From positions 62,001 through 126,000 of the forward strand of contig WEDG01001357.1 in NCBI GenBank assembly GCA_017591395.1: a stretch of DNA of 64,000 nt, in the 5' to 3' direction. This document shows, one piece after another, positions 47,316 through 57,800 of this stretch. The DNA is from Schistocephalus solidus. Taxonomy: Eukaryota > Platyhelminthes > Cestoda > Diphyllobothriidea > Diphyllobothriidae. Each line of letters opens with the position of its first letter. Within the stretch, counting starts at the first letter, position 1. The position numbers and the translations under genes are program-made. The notes under the pieces are model-generated. The model was not told the origin of the DNA, searched no databases, and saw nothing but the letters and a program-made list of their open reading frames with translations.

Positions 47316-48231
47316 CTGCATCGTTCACTTCCATGGCCTGGTTGGTGGCACATTCGAATTTCTACTCGACAGATCTAATATCGATCGGAGGTTAAAGGTT
47401 TCCACGCGGATCCTTTCTTACTTCACTCTGTTTTTCCAAAACTGGACTCAGTCACTCAGACAAAAATGTAAATACCCTGTAAGAATCGTTGCTAAAAAGA
47501 TTTGATTTTTTAGTTGTGCGAATAAAATTTCAATGTTAAAATAATAAATATTTATGCATTTGCTCCTTCAGTTCCATTGCATTTTTTCTGGTTTTTCCGC
47601 TCGCCGTACAACCATGAGGATTATAATTTCACTGATTCCAGTCTTTGGGTCTGTTGATGCCTCATCACATTCAGAAATTAATTTGAGACCGCCCTACATC
47701 CCGGCGTATCCCATTATTTTACCCCGTCCTTAAACCAGTGTGACAGGTACCGGACGCATTTTCTGACTGGAAATTGCAAGTCATTTGCTAAAATTCTAGG
47801 CCATATGCCACAAAACTCCCACGTGTCTGTGCGTATATGCATATAAATGGAGCCGCTTTTGATATGATTAATATTTGAATAGTTTTGGTCAGAATACCGG
47901 AATGATGAAACGTTATAAAGGCCATTAGTGGCTTTTTAGGCATTATCAGTTAATTGAACTTCAAACTGAAACCCACGACGATCATGGGGCTGCTACACAC
48001 TACTAATACTACAAATACTAGCACAGAATCAAAAACTTTCGCTCTGCAGGTTGTGGTAAGAATGATGAAGGTATGTGAAAGTGGTCTTCTATTGATTTTA
48101 GAATTGTTGTCATATTTTGCCTTGAACCAATATAGTGTACCCTCGCCGGTGGTAAAGAGCGGCAAAAAAAAATACCTGAGTTGCACACTGACAAAGACGG
48201 AAAGGAAAAATTTGGAGGTGATCACTGGAAC

Positions 48232-48350
48232 GTGGTGTTTATTGGTTTGAAGTTTCGGATTCTTTCTCGAAACCATCATCAGAGGCAGTTGCAGAAAAGG
48301 GTAAATGGGCCAGAAGTTGCGCAGTATTTATAAGGCGTTTTTGCCGGACC
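48232..48350 (+). repeat. Repeat G copy beside the LINE 5' end
   Basis: TTTCGGATTCTTTCTCGAAA, CATCATCAGAGGCAGTTGCA, GAAAAGGG, then GCGCAGTATTTATAAGGCG. The minus-strand copy at 53815-53942 has the same order, including GCGCAATATTTATAGGGCA. The family continues to about 48460 (similar to 57590-57665). Confidence 0.65.
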
Positions 48351-48469
48351 ATCACAGGCCTAATATCGTTGGCAGTCTGCGTTTTGATCGCTGGGGATCT
48401 TAATTGATGCAGTACTAGCTGTTTAGTTCGCACCAGAGTCATTAATGGCCGTAATTTAATCACTAGGTT

Positions 48470-49210
48470 GTAGGGGGTACTAGTTAGGGGGAGAATCGCA
48501 AAAGTTGTATTTGGTCACTCCATCTGTCTTGTATAGGTGGTGAATGCTCCTGTGGTGGCCTCTATTTGGTATCCAACTCTCACCTGTGACTCCTTGAAGC
48601 TGGGTTCTTCCCAGCGGCCACGCCCCGGGCAACCACCACGACCGGCGGGCTATACCAGGTGAGGATCTCCGGTGTTAAGTGTGTCTCCACACCCGGTACG
48701 TCTGCTCCCTTCCCCTTACTCTTCCCCCTCTCCCGCCCCCCTCTCTCCTCTGGATTGACCAATCCTTTCTCCTCTCCTACCTCTCCTCCTTCTACCCCTC
48801 CTCTCTCCTCTCATTACCCTCCTCTCTTCTCCCTCTCCCCTAACCCTTTCCTCCTCCCCCACGGTCGAAAAATACTACGGTGAGTGTGACATGCAATCAC
48901 GTAGGAGGCCCAGGGGAATCGGTAGTTCTCACACTAACCCAAATCGTGACCCATCGTGATTTCGTTAGCAGCCTGGGATGACTCAGCAGCCCTATTTAGG
49001 GACAGCACTGCTTACCCCTCGCAGGGAGGGGGCTAGAAAAGGTGCCCTTAAAAAATGCTGGATATCACGACAGCTGCAGCAGACCATGGCTAGCAGAGTG
49101 AAATTACATGCGGTCGAACAACTAAACGATACCAACACCACTTCCTCTCCCAATTCCCCCACCGTACCCTACGGGGTACCCCCCGACTGCTCGAGTGAGT
49201 TTGCTCACAC
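48470..49210 (+). other. 5' leader of LINE copy 2 with CT-rich tract
   Basis: Aligns with 3240-3856 of copy 1 (minus). Between 48700 and 48860 there is a long polypyrimidine tract made of CTCTCC/CCTCCT units, absent from copy 1. In a host transcript such a tract could act as a splice acceptor region, but nothing shows that it does. Confidence 0.65.
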
Positions 49211-52200
49211 TAGCAGCCTGGAATGTTTGATCCCTTTAAGACAATCCCAGGAGTATCCGACCGGAACGGAGAACAGTGCTAGCCGCTCGGGAACTAGCAC
49301 CCTACAAGGTAGATATTGCTGCTCTCAGCTGGTCGGAGGAGGTGGGTGCCAGCTACACATTTTTCTGGAGCGGCCGGCCAAAGGCAGAGTGACGTGACGC
49401 TGGTGTTACCTTTGCCATCCGGAAGGACATCGTAGGACGTCTGTCCTGTCTGCCCCAGGGAATTAACGATCGCCTGATCAGCCTCCACCTGCCTCTCCGG
49501 GGAGACAAGTTCGCCACCATCATCAGCGCCTACGCACCCCCGCTGACGAGCTCCGATGAGACAAAGAAAAAATTAAATGAGGATCTACACGCTCTTCTGG
49601 CAACTGTATCGAAGGCGGATAAGCTAATTGTCCTTGGTGACTTTAACGCCTGCGTCGGGACAGACAGTACCACGTGGAGAGGAGTGCTAGGTCCCCATGG
49701 TCTCGCTGTCTTCAATGACAATGGTCGTTTTCTATTACGAACCTGCGCTGAACACCGCCTGATCCTGACCAACACCTTCCACCTCCCGATGCGGCAAAAG
49801 GCGACCTGGGTGCACCCCTGTTGGAGACACTGGCACCTTTTTGACAATGTCCTCGTCCCGAGGCGAGATCAACAGGACGTGCTGCTGACAAAGACGATCC
49901 CCGGTACCGACGGATGGACGGATCATGGCCTCGTCATATCCAAGATGAGGGTTCGTCTGAAACCACGCAGGAGACCCCAAGGTAAGCGACCGCCAGGTAA
50001 GTTGAAAATTGTTTTGTTGAATGTGCCTGCTCAGCATCTCTACTTCAGCAACGAACAGGCCAACCGACTATCCAACCTTCCAGTCACCGACGCGGACACC
50101 TCCGTGGAGAACTGCTGGTGCCAGATGAGCTACGCCGTCCGAAACACCACCCTGAATTTCCTCGGCCGCGCACGTCATCAGCACCAAGACTTGTTCAATG
50201 ACGACGCAGCCAAAAACTCTCTGCTCGTCGAGAAGAACCAGTTGCACAAAGCCTACGTCGATCGCCCTACCGCTGAAAACAAGAAAGCCTTCTACGGCGG
50301 GAGGTGCAGGATGCCTTGATGACCTGCAAAGCCGAGGAACTCCAAGGGTACGCGCATTAAAACGAATGGAAGAACTACTTCGCCGCCACCAAGACTGTCT
50401 ACAGACCTCCTGTCAAAGGCGTCACCGCTCTTTTCAGTGCCGACGGCAGGACGCTGATCACTGAGAAGATGAAAATCCTGACGCGATGGGCGGAACATTT
50501 CCAAAGCGTTCTCAACCAGCTCTCCACACTCTCTGACGCCACCGTCGATCGCCTGCCTGACGTGAAAATAAACACTGACCTTGATCTCCCGCCCTCTCTC
50601 TATGAAACCATTAGAGCCGTGCAGAAACTCTCCAGTGGGAAAGCCCCTGGCTAGGACGCGATCCCTGCTGAGAGTTCCAAGCATGGAGACCCCAACTGAT
50701 GAAACAACTCACAGCGCTCTTCCAGGAGATCTGGCGCTAAGGAAAATCCGTCAGGATTTCACTGACGCCACCATTGTCCACTTCTACAAGAAGAAGGGGG
50801 ACCGCCAAATCTGTGACAACCACCGAGGAACATAGCCCGAAAAATCTTCGCCCGCGTTCTCCACAATCGCCTGAACGCTCACCTGGAGCAAGGACTGCTC
50901 CCAGAAAGCCAATGTGGCTTTCGACGACACCGAGGAACAATCGACATGATCTTCACCGCTCGCTAGTTGCAAGAGAAGTGCCAGGAGAAGCGGACTCACC
51001 TCTAAACTACCTTCGTGGACCTGACGTAAGCCGTTGACACGGTGAATCGCGATGGGCTGTAGAAAATCCTGCAGAAATTCGGCCACCCTGACGGTTCACG
51101 AATATGGTGCGTCAGCTTCATGACGGGATGATTGCGCGCGTTATTGATAGTATCCGAAGCATTCGCAGTGAACAACGGAGTAAAGCAGGGCTGCGTTCTT
51201 GAGCCTACCCTCTTCAGTCTCATATTCTCTGCCATGCTAATGAACGCCTATCATAACGAACGCCCCAGAATTCGCATCACCTACCGGATGGACGGCCGAC
51301 TCCTCAACCAACGACGGATGCGCTTCCGCTCGTGTGTCTCCACAGCCACCATCCACGAACTTCTCTATGCTGAAGACTGCGCACTCAATGCAACAAAAGA
51401 AGATGAAATGCAACGGAGCATGGGCCTCTTCGCGGCCGCTTGTGACAACTTCATACTTCGCACCAACACTGAGAAAACGGTTATGATACATCAGCCGCCG
51501 CCCAATACCACCTACACTGCTGTTCACATCAATGGCAATGGTCTCCAACTGAAATCTGTGGATACCTTCACGTACCTGGGCAGCAATCTCCCCTGCAGCA
51601 CTAAAATTGACCATGAGATCGCCCATTGGCTCGCCAAAGCCAGCCAAGCCTTTGAACGCATGCATAACGTTGTCTGGAATCGACACGGTCTCCACCTCAG
51701 CACCAAACTCAAGATGCACAAAGCTGTCATATTGCTGACGCTGCTGTATGCAGCGGAGACTTGGACGGTCTACCAAAAGCAGGCATGGAAGCTCAAACAC
51801 TTCCAACTCAGCTGCCTCCGCAGAATACTAAAGCTGAGATGGCAAGACAGGATCCGGACACGTAAGTGTTGGAACGAACAGGCCTTCTCAGCATCTACGC
51901 TCACTTGAAAAACTGCAACTGTGCTGAAGCGGCAACCTTCTTAGGATGAACGACGACTGACTACCAAAACGACTCTTCTATGAAGATGCCGCCACGGGTA
52001 CTCGTCGACTAGGGGGTCAAATACGACGCTACAAGGACACTCTGAAGACCCCCCCTGAAGCAATTGCAGATCAATCCAGCAAACTGGGAGGGACTCGGCC
52101 GGAACCGACCGGCCTGGAGGAGGACAGTGAAGATAGGGGGCAGCAATCTTAGATCACCGCCGCAAGGCCCAAAGCGCGGCACGAAAGTCACCAGCGCCCC

Positions 52201-52439
52201 GGACCAACATCGCCAAAGCCCAAAACCTACCATAATGTCCGCGCTGTCAACGCATCTTCTGCGCGTGAATTGGCCTAGTCGGACATCTTCGGAGGCAATG
52301 CACCATTAATCCGACAATTCCAACTTCTACGTCAAATTCTGCTAACCCTCCTTCGGACTCCTCCACCCTCACTCCTTGCATCAATTCCATTCATGCCACC
52401 ATCATAGAGACCACATACCAATACTCATCACCTGTTACA

Positions 52440-52505
52440 CTCACCACCGCAACCACCACCACCGCACCATCACCACTACCACCACCACCACCACCAACAC
52501 ACGCA
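52440..52505 (+). repeat. (ACC)n-type simple repeat inside the LINE
   Basis: Runs of CACCAC units. In the LINE frame it encodes a His/Thr-rich linker (TITTTTTTTTNT) between the pol domain and the C2H2 fingers. Such linkers vary in length between copies. Confidence 0.8.
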
Positions 52506-52528
52506 GTGATGAGGACTCTCTCCTAATC

Positions 52529-52717
52529 TATCCTCATTGCGACCGCACATTCAACTCACGCATCGGCCTAGTCAGTCACCTGCAAATCCATTGTGCAGAG
52601 ACTGGTGAAACAGAGCCTGGAGCACCAACCCACAGCAGAGATCACCAACTCCACTGCCCTCACTGTTATCACGCATTCACTCATCGCATGGGCCTATTCG
52701 GTCACATGCGCATCCAT
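52529..52717 (+). other. C-terminal C2H2 finger pair of LINE copy 2
   Basis: Finger 1 (52529-52591) reads YPHCDRTFNSRIGLVSHLQ then IH. The first cysteine is replaced by tyrosine, so it is broken; the remaining spacing fits C2H2. Finger 2 (52655-52717) has CPHCYHAFTHRMGLFGHM then RIH, with intact C-x2-C-x12-H-x3-H spacing. These belong to the LINE pol protein, not to a host zinc-finger gene. Confidence 0.75.
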
Positions 52718-52801
52718 GACAACCTGCGGTTAAGCCAAACCAGCGCACACTACCTTCACCAACACATAGACAATACCCTCACCATCATCATGTACCTGTG
52801 A

Positions 52802-53640
52802 ATATCATGGTTTCCTAGAAATCTTGCCTTGGAAGGCTGCCAATCTGATGCTTGCACCGGACCACGCCATCGGCCCAGTGTATGTGTTGTGTGTGATGAT
52901 GGTTGACCAGTAACCTGGGAATAAGATGGCGATCGCTCCTCCATATCCCTGATTAAGTGAATCCTGGTGTGTGCGTTATGGGGTCCAGGTATTGCTGTAG
53001 CGCGCGAAGACGGGTACGCTGACCCGTCAGCCAATGCGCCCACTACCACATCAGACAACTGACTGGCTCGGACGGTGGTCTGATTGTGAGGGTGGGGGAG
53101 AGAGTGAGGTCGACGGCTCAGCACATTTTCCGCACTATAAACAGTCTGACTTGTTTGAAACTATCACAGTGCACTAAAAGCCGTGGCTTGGAAGGTAACC
53201 AACTGACGGGATAACTCGGACCGCATGGTCGGCCCAGTGCATGCGTTTGTGAGCAATGGACAACTAGCGTACTGGGAGTGAGGCTGCAATGGCTCCTTCT
53301 TAATGTGGCCTTTATGGCACTCCCACTTATTTGGGATCCAAGCCGCTCCTCCCTTCAGCTGTTGTGTTCTTGTTTAGAGTAGGACCACAGTGCATGGGTC
53401 TGCGTCCTCTCTCATCTGCGGTCTTCTTGCCTCTGTCTTGACACCTGGTCCAGGTGTGGGAGAGGACCAGAGAGTGAGGTAGATGCATCGCAAGTCTATT
53501 CTCACTATAATCCAGCGCGAGTTACCTTCCCTGCACAGCATACGGTGGACATCGTCGAACACGACTCCGCCATTTGGCTCACTGACACCGGGAATACTAG
53601 TCACCGCATCCTCCCCATGTGACTATCGATTTCGCACATA
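52802..53640 (+). repeat. 3' region of LINE copy 2 with internal duplication
   Basis: Two diverged copies of one block: CTTGGAAGGCTGCCAA to GGCCCAGTGTATG (52826-52885) and CTTGGAAGGTAACCAACTGA to GGCCCAGTGCATG (53187-53245), each followed by a GCTCCTTCTT/GCTCCTCC box. Between them are GTGAATCCTGGTG, ACAACTGACTGGCTCGG and TTTTCCGCACTATAAACAGT. After the second comes GGTCTTCTTGCCTCTG and CATACGGTGGACATCGTCGA near the end. Confidence 0.65.
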
Positions 53641-53814
53641 CAAAATCGCAATAAAGGATGTTAAGCCACAAGGTCATTACGCTTCTAATCGACTGTGGGT
53701 GGGCGAACCCGGACTTAAGCAGTCCATGGCTCACGAATTTCGGCCTCATCAAACTTGAAGGTGTGGCCGGGCTCCGTGGCTTGAGACACGACCCGAGAGT
53801 TTTTTTCCTTCCTC

Positions 53815-53942
53815 TTAACTGCTGCCGCGTACTCGCCCATTTGCCCTATAAATATTGCGCACCTTGTGCCCCAGTTAACCTTTTCTGCAACTATCTCTGA
53901 GCGTGGGTTCGAGAGGGAATCCAAAATGTCAGGCCAATGAAC
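53815..53942 (-). repeat. Repeat G copy
   Basis: The minus strand reads TTTTGGATTCCCTCTCGAAC, CCACGCTCAGAGATAGTTGC, AGAAAAGG, GCGCAATATTTATAGGGCA. It is inverted relative to the copy at 48232-48350, so LINE copy 2 lies between two inverted repeat G copies. Confidence 0.65.
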
Positions 53943-55261
53943 ACCATGTTCCAGTGATAGCCTCTTCTTCTTCTGAGCCATTTCCTGGAACTTGCCTTTC
54001 CACTTCTTCCAGCAAAGCTGGAACAGCTTAGAATCGAAATTGGCTTATTATAAGTTGGCACCTAGCCATACTTTTGTCCAAGCCTGAATAACCAGTGAAT
54101 TAAAATTGAACCTTCGAGTCACCGAGTCAGAAGTGAGCACTCCAATCTCCCTCGAAATGTCATCTAGCTCTACGACATGTCCTTGGTCAACTGTCAGCAA
54201 GACCTCCCAAGAAAACTGATAGCTAAAACGGGACGATCGTATTCCGTCATACAAGCATTTTTGTAGAATGTTAGTTCCGTAAGCTGTAAGAAAAACGTTT
54301 TCTAAGCTACCGTTATAGAAAATTGATAGGTTAGACAGTAGGATAAAACATACCTGATTTCTGGTTGTGAAAAATGTGTATGAATCAAGCAAATGACAAA
54401 AAAGCTAAATGTTATCTATCAATCTACGGTTCCTCTCACATTACTCACCCTTTGTCCGCGCTAATTGGGAGGAGAGTTAGAATTTCAAAAATATCAGTAA
54501 AAAATAACAAGAAAAATCGCATTTCTTTGTACTGCATTGATAGAGTAGAATAAAAAAATTCTCGAATCCGCAGTTTATACTAAGTAGTTCACATGAATAT
54601 GTAAAGCCTAGTACTCTAGGGACTAAAACGTGAGTCAACCCCGAAATCGGCGGTGAAAGTGACGTTGAGAGACCAGGTGCAGGAAAATTTAAATATGCCC
54701 AGACGCGTAGCGCACCCGATACTGTTAGAAAGTTAAAAACATATTTTTAATCCCTACGGCTCATGCCTGGGTACGCGCATGACAAGGCAGTTAACTCATT
54801 CAAAATGTTCTCCTCGAGGGTGAAACGTCCGCTCCGCCCATCGAGAGCCGGTAGGGTTTGCCCACTGCGCAAAGTTGAATAAATGTTCGTAGTCAATTTC
54901 CATTTTTGGTGCCATCGTCTAAAACACAGTTTCTCAATAGTAGCTGTGTGTTGTTCAAAAAACCGCATCATTGTTGTTTGTAGGTTTTCAGACAACTCCT
55001 GAATAAACAGCTCCACATATTTTTTGCGCTCCTTAACCGCACTTTCGAAACTTAAAATTATGAAGTATTGTTGGCAAGGATTACGGGAATGACCCCCTAG
55101 GCAGGATATGGGAGTAAAAACGTCCAATTGTCAGATAAATTGGGGTTGGGTGCAGGTTACAGCTGCGTTAAGTAAAGGGCTAAGTTTACGGTTACTATGA
55201 CGGTTATCATTAGGTTTAAGCTGAGGGTAAAGGCTACAGTCAGTGTTGACTGTAGTATTGG
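53943..55261. other. Gene-free stretch between repeats
   Basis: No recognised protein. The minus frames 54048-54392 and 54747-55127 (126 residues, coiled-coil-like charged start, no family motif) are the longest but show no splice partners. A 20-base scrap of repeat I is at about 54462. Confidence 0.4.
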
Positions 55262-55775
55262 GAATTGTGGGGGTGGGGGTGAGAGTGAGGTCAACAGCTC
55301 AGCGCATTTTCCTCACTATAAACAATCCGACGCGCTTGAACCTATCACGGTGCGTTAAAAGCCGTGGCTTGGAAGGTTGCCAACTGACGGGATAACTCGG
55401 ACCGCGTGGTCAGCCGAATGTTTGTTTTGTGGAGAGTTGCTGACTGGCGGACTGAGAGTCATGCTGCAATGGCTCCTTCTTAACGTGGCCTTTATGGCAC
55501 TCCCATTCCGTGGGATCCAAGCCAGGTGTGGTGGTACACCCAGGGGCGGCTCCAGCCGCGCCAGTCACCTGCACCCTCTCCCATCTCCGGTCTTCTTGAC
55601 TCTGTCTTAACACCGGGCTCAGGTGGGGGAGGAGGTGAGAGTGCGGTAGCTGCAGCACAAGGCTACTACCACTTAAAACTAATTCACGCACAAGTCACCG
55701 TCCCTACACCACCTGGTGTGGAGCATACGGTGGACCTCGTCGAAATCGACGGTCGAACTTTCGTCGTCATTGGGA
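55262..55775 (+). repeat. Solo copy of the LINE 3'-region repeat (single monomer)
   Basis: GTGAGGTCAACAGCTCAGCG, CCTCACTATAAACAATCCGA, TATCACGGTGCGTTAAAAGC, CTTGGAAGGTTGCCAACTGA, ATGGCTCCTTCTTAACGTGG, GGTGTGGTGGTACACCCAGG, CTCCGGTCTTCTTGACTCTG, CATACGGTGGACCTCGTCGA. It has no pol sequence upstream, so it is either a 5'-truncated LINE or a non-autonomous element using the same 3' end. Confidence 0.75.
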
Positions 55776-55989
55776 ATTAGGGTGGGCTGAGGGTTAAGTA
55801 GTGTCTATTGCTAGTGTTATGACAGGGAACATTTAATCATCAGGGAATTATGTAAAGGTGCGGAATGGTGACCGTCATACGACCGACTGTGTGGACAATC
55901 GACCCTCACCCCAAAGCTACAAGGCAAGTGTACCTTACCATCCTCCAATTAGTATAGATCGTTGCACGTCACTATTATGTTACTAAGTA

Positions 55990-56175
55990 CTTCAGATCTA
56001 AGCTGGTGGGATGCGAGCCTCTTAATGTAGTGGCGCAAGTTCTTGTTAATGGCCAACGGACTCGTGGTTTGAATCCCAGGTGTGCAAGTAAGCTATCATT
56101 GACTGATGACGGTAAACAAGTCAAAAATGGTCATACCAGTGTGTCACCCTCTATCGGTAAACAGTTCACTGTGGA
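55990..56175 (+). repeat. SINE with tRNA-like head
   Basis: B-box-like GGTTTGAATCCCAGG (about 56071) after an A-box-like GGCGCAAGTTCTTG, then GACTGATGACGGTAAACAAG, TCAAAAATGGTCATACCAG. The body is more diverged than in the other copies. Confidence 0.6.
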
Positions 56176-57540
56176 TTATGAACATTTGCTCGATACAAGC
56201 AAAAATGCGAGTCTCAGGAAGAAGCTGAGAAGAAGTTGACGCAATGGCTGCAACAAGAACGTTTTCGCTCGAATCCGGCATCAGAGACAGCATCAGGTTC
56301 GGTTAATCCATACACAAAGCGTTGCAGTTATAAGATGTAGTCGTTATGCTGCCGCATACCTATGCAAATGAACGACTCACCACTTCCTCGAGAATTATTG
56401 CGCTCTTGGTGCAATACTTGATTGAAAGTTGGTAATCGTTCACGTGTCGGATTTTGGCTTGGTGATGGGTTGGCCATCTGGCTCACCTACATTGGCATTT
56501 TAAACAGTGGTCGCCTGTGCGCTCCCCTGGGGAGTTGTTACCTTGGCCAAACTACGTCTTTGCACTGAATTTGTGAGTGGGGAGGTCATTGCAAATGTTA
56601 GTTGACTGAAGGCCGTCAACCATGATTGAAACAGCTGGTGACTCACGCGATTGTCAGCACTCGCGAGAAGTTCGGCCTCGTGGAACTTGACTGTGTAGTC
56701 CAGTGATCACGTCTGCTTCTTCTCATTAACGTTTCGTTCAACACTCTAGCATGGATTCATAGTCTCGCGGCCTATCACCACCTACTGGAATATGCCATAC
56801 CCCATAAAAGAGGCCTTTTGCCGTTTTATGCTGATTACAGGACGGAATGCGGGCATCTCACGGTTTCTTTGAAGAAAAATGAAATTTCTTCAATTTGTTC
56901 TGCAATCAGCACAAATCGGAAAACTTTGTACTTATGCTACTTAAAGGAATTATACTGGAATGGATGATACGTACGTATTTTGAAGGCGAACTGAGCTTGA
57001 GAGGGCCAAAAGGATCCACTGCTTAAATAAAACATTGTGGGGTGCTTAATTTGCAGCTGAGTTCTAGCGATGGTTACGATTAGTTAGCAACAGATTACGG
57101 GTCTGTCACAGTGCTACTGATGGATGGCTTCATGGATACCATCGAACATGACGATGAGGAAGTGCGCCAGAATCATATCACATCAAAACCTCTTTGCACA
57201 CCTTCCTCATAAATACGTCTTGGATTGCAAATTAGTGCCAGTGGTATTTATACGGAGGCTGATAAACTGTCGGAGACACTCGAGGTAGAAGTTAGAGAGA
57301 TTAATCCTGCATTGAAGAGAAGTGCCTTAACAATTCACATGTTTTTTATGATAAGAATTGAATAACACAACTGCTTTTGATAATCCTTATTTTTAGCGGA
57401 TAAAGTGCATTAAAATACAATGAATACCAAATAAAGCTCAGATAATATTTGGATAACAATATGTGTTGAATGCAAGCGTACATGCGAGTCCCAGGGACGA
57501 ATTGAGAAGAAGACGCGATCTCTGGGATATAAACTGTATT
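56176..57540. other. Gene-free stretch with a repeat G scrap
   Basis: A repeat G fragment on the plus strand at about 56255-56345 (TTTTCGCTCGAATCCGGCAT, CAGAGACAGC). Otherwise no coding signal. Confidence 0.45.
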
Positions 57541-57544
57541 CACC

Positions 57545-57800
57545 TGACGATTAGGATTCAATCTCGAACCCATCTTCAGCAGAAAACGGTGCGCATGCCG
57601 GCCATTAAGAAATTACCGCACCAGAGGGAAATCATAATTGATGAAGGGTTAGTCATTAATTATCGAAGTTATGCAGTGGCATAGTCATTACCTCCTATAA
57701 ATACTGTAACTCCCTGTGTACGAAGTCTCCGTATCCGATGCTGTCTCTGAAGATGGGTTCTAGCTGGAATTTGAAACCTCAGGCAAATGGCATTTTTATG
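57545..57800. repeat. Inverted pair of repeat G (palindromic, MITE-like)
   Basis: Left end, plus strand: CCTGACGATTAGGATTCAAT, CTCGAACCCATCTTCAGC. Right end, the reverse: CTGAAGATGGGTTCTAGCTG, GAATTTGAAACCTCAGGC. The ends pair over about 40 bases with several mismatches, the pattern of a terminal-inverted-repeat element of about 250 bases. The right part also has TATAAATACTGTAACTCC, the reverse of the AGTATTTATA box of other copies. Confidence 0.6.

Larger units (their letters stand above)
49253..52801 (+). pseudogene. Decayed endonuclease-reverse transcriptase (pol) of RTE-like LINE copy 2
   Basis: The best-preserved endonuclease in the window. One frame runs from RPERRTVLAARELAPYKVDI (about 49259) through VGASYTFFWSGRPKAE, a single TGA near 49389, [46 protein letters not shown] and [10 protein letters not shown]. 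The frame shifts near 50297. RT stretches follow with stops near 50357 (DRNEW to stop), 50652, 50960 and beyond: [48 protein letters not shown]. The catalytic box is LLYAED (51363-51377) instead of FADD, so the first aspartate is lost. Thumb: [34 protein letters not shown]. The element cannot be active by itself. Confidence 0.87.
48470..53640 (+). mobile_element. RTE-like non-LTR retrotransposon, copy 2 (nearly full length, decayed)
   Basis: Plus-strand LINE with leader (48470-49210), endonuclease (about 49260-50000), reverse transcriptase (about 50340-51850), a C-terminal C2H2 region (to about 52720) and a 3' region (52800-53640) containing the repeat also found at 3856-4720 and 55262-55775. 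A repeat G copy lies just upstream of the 5' end. Target-site duplications were not found by eye. The 3' boundary is a best estimate from the end of similarity to the other 3'-region copies. Confidence 0.85.

Noticed and set aside
49684..50319. A host gene for a craniofacial development protein 2-like protein
   Set aside because: The frame is the endonuclease of LINE copy 2; it joins RT and finger sequences and has a relative in copy 1.
52376..52801. A host C2H2 zinc-finger gene
   Set aside because: The fingers follow the LINE reverse transcriptase in both LINE copies and are the tail of the pol protein.
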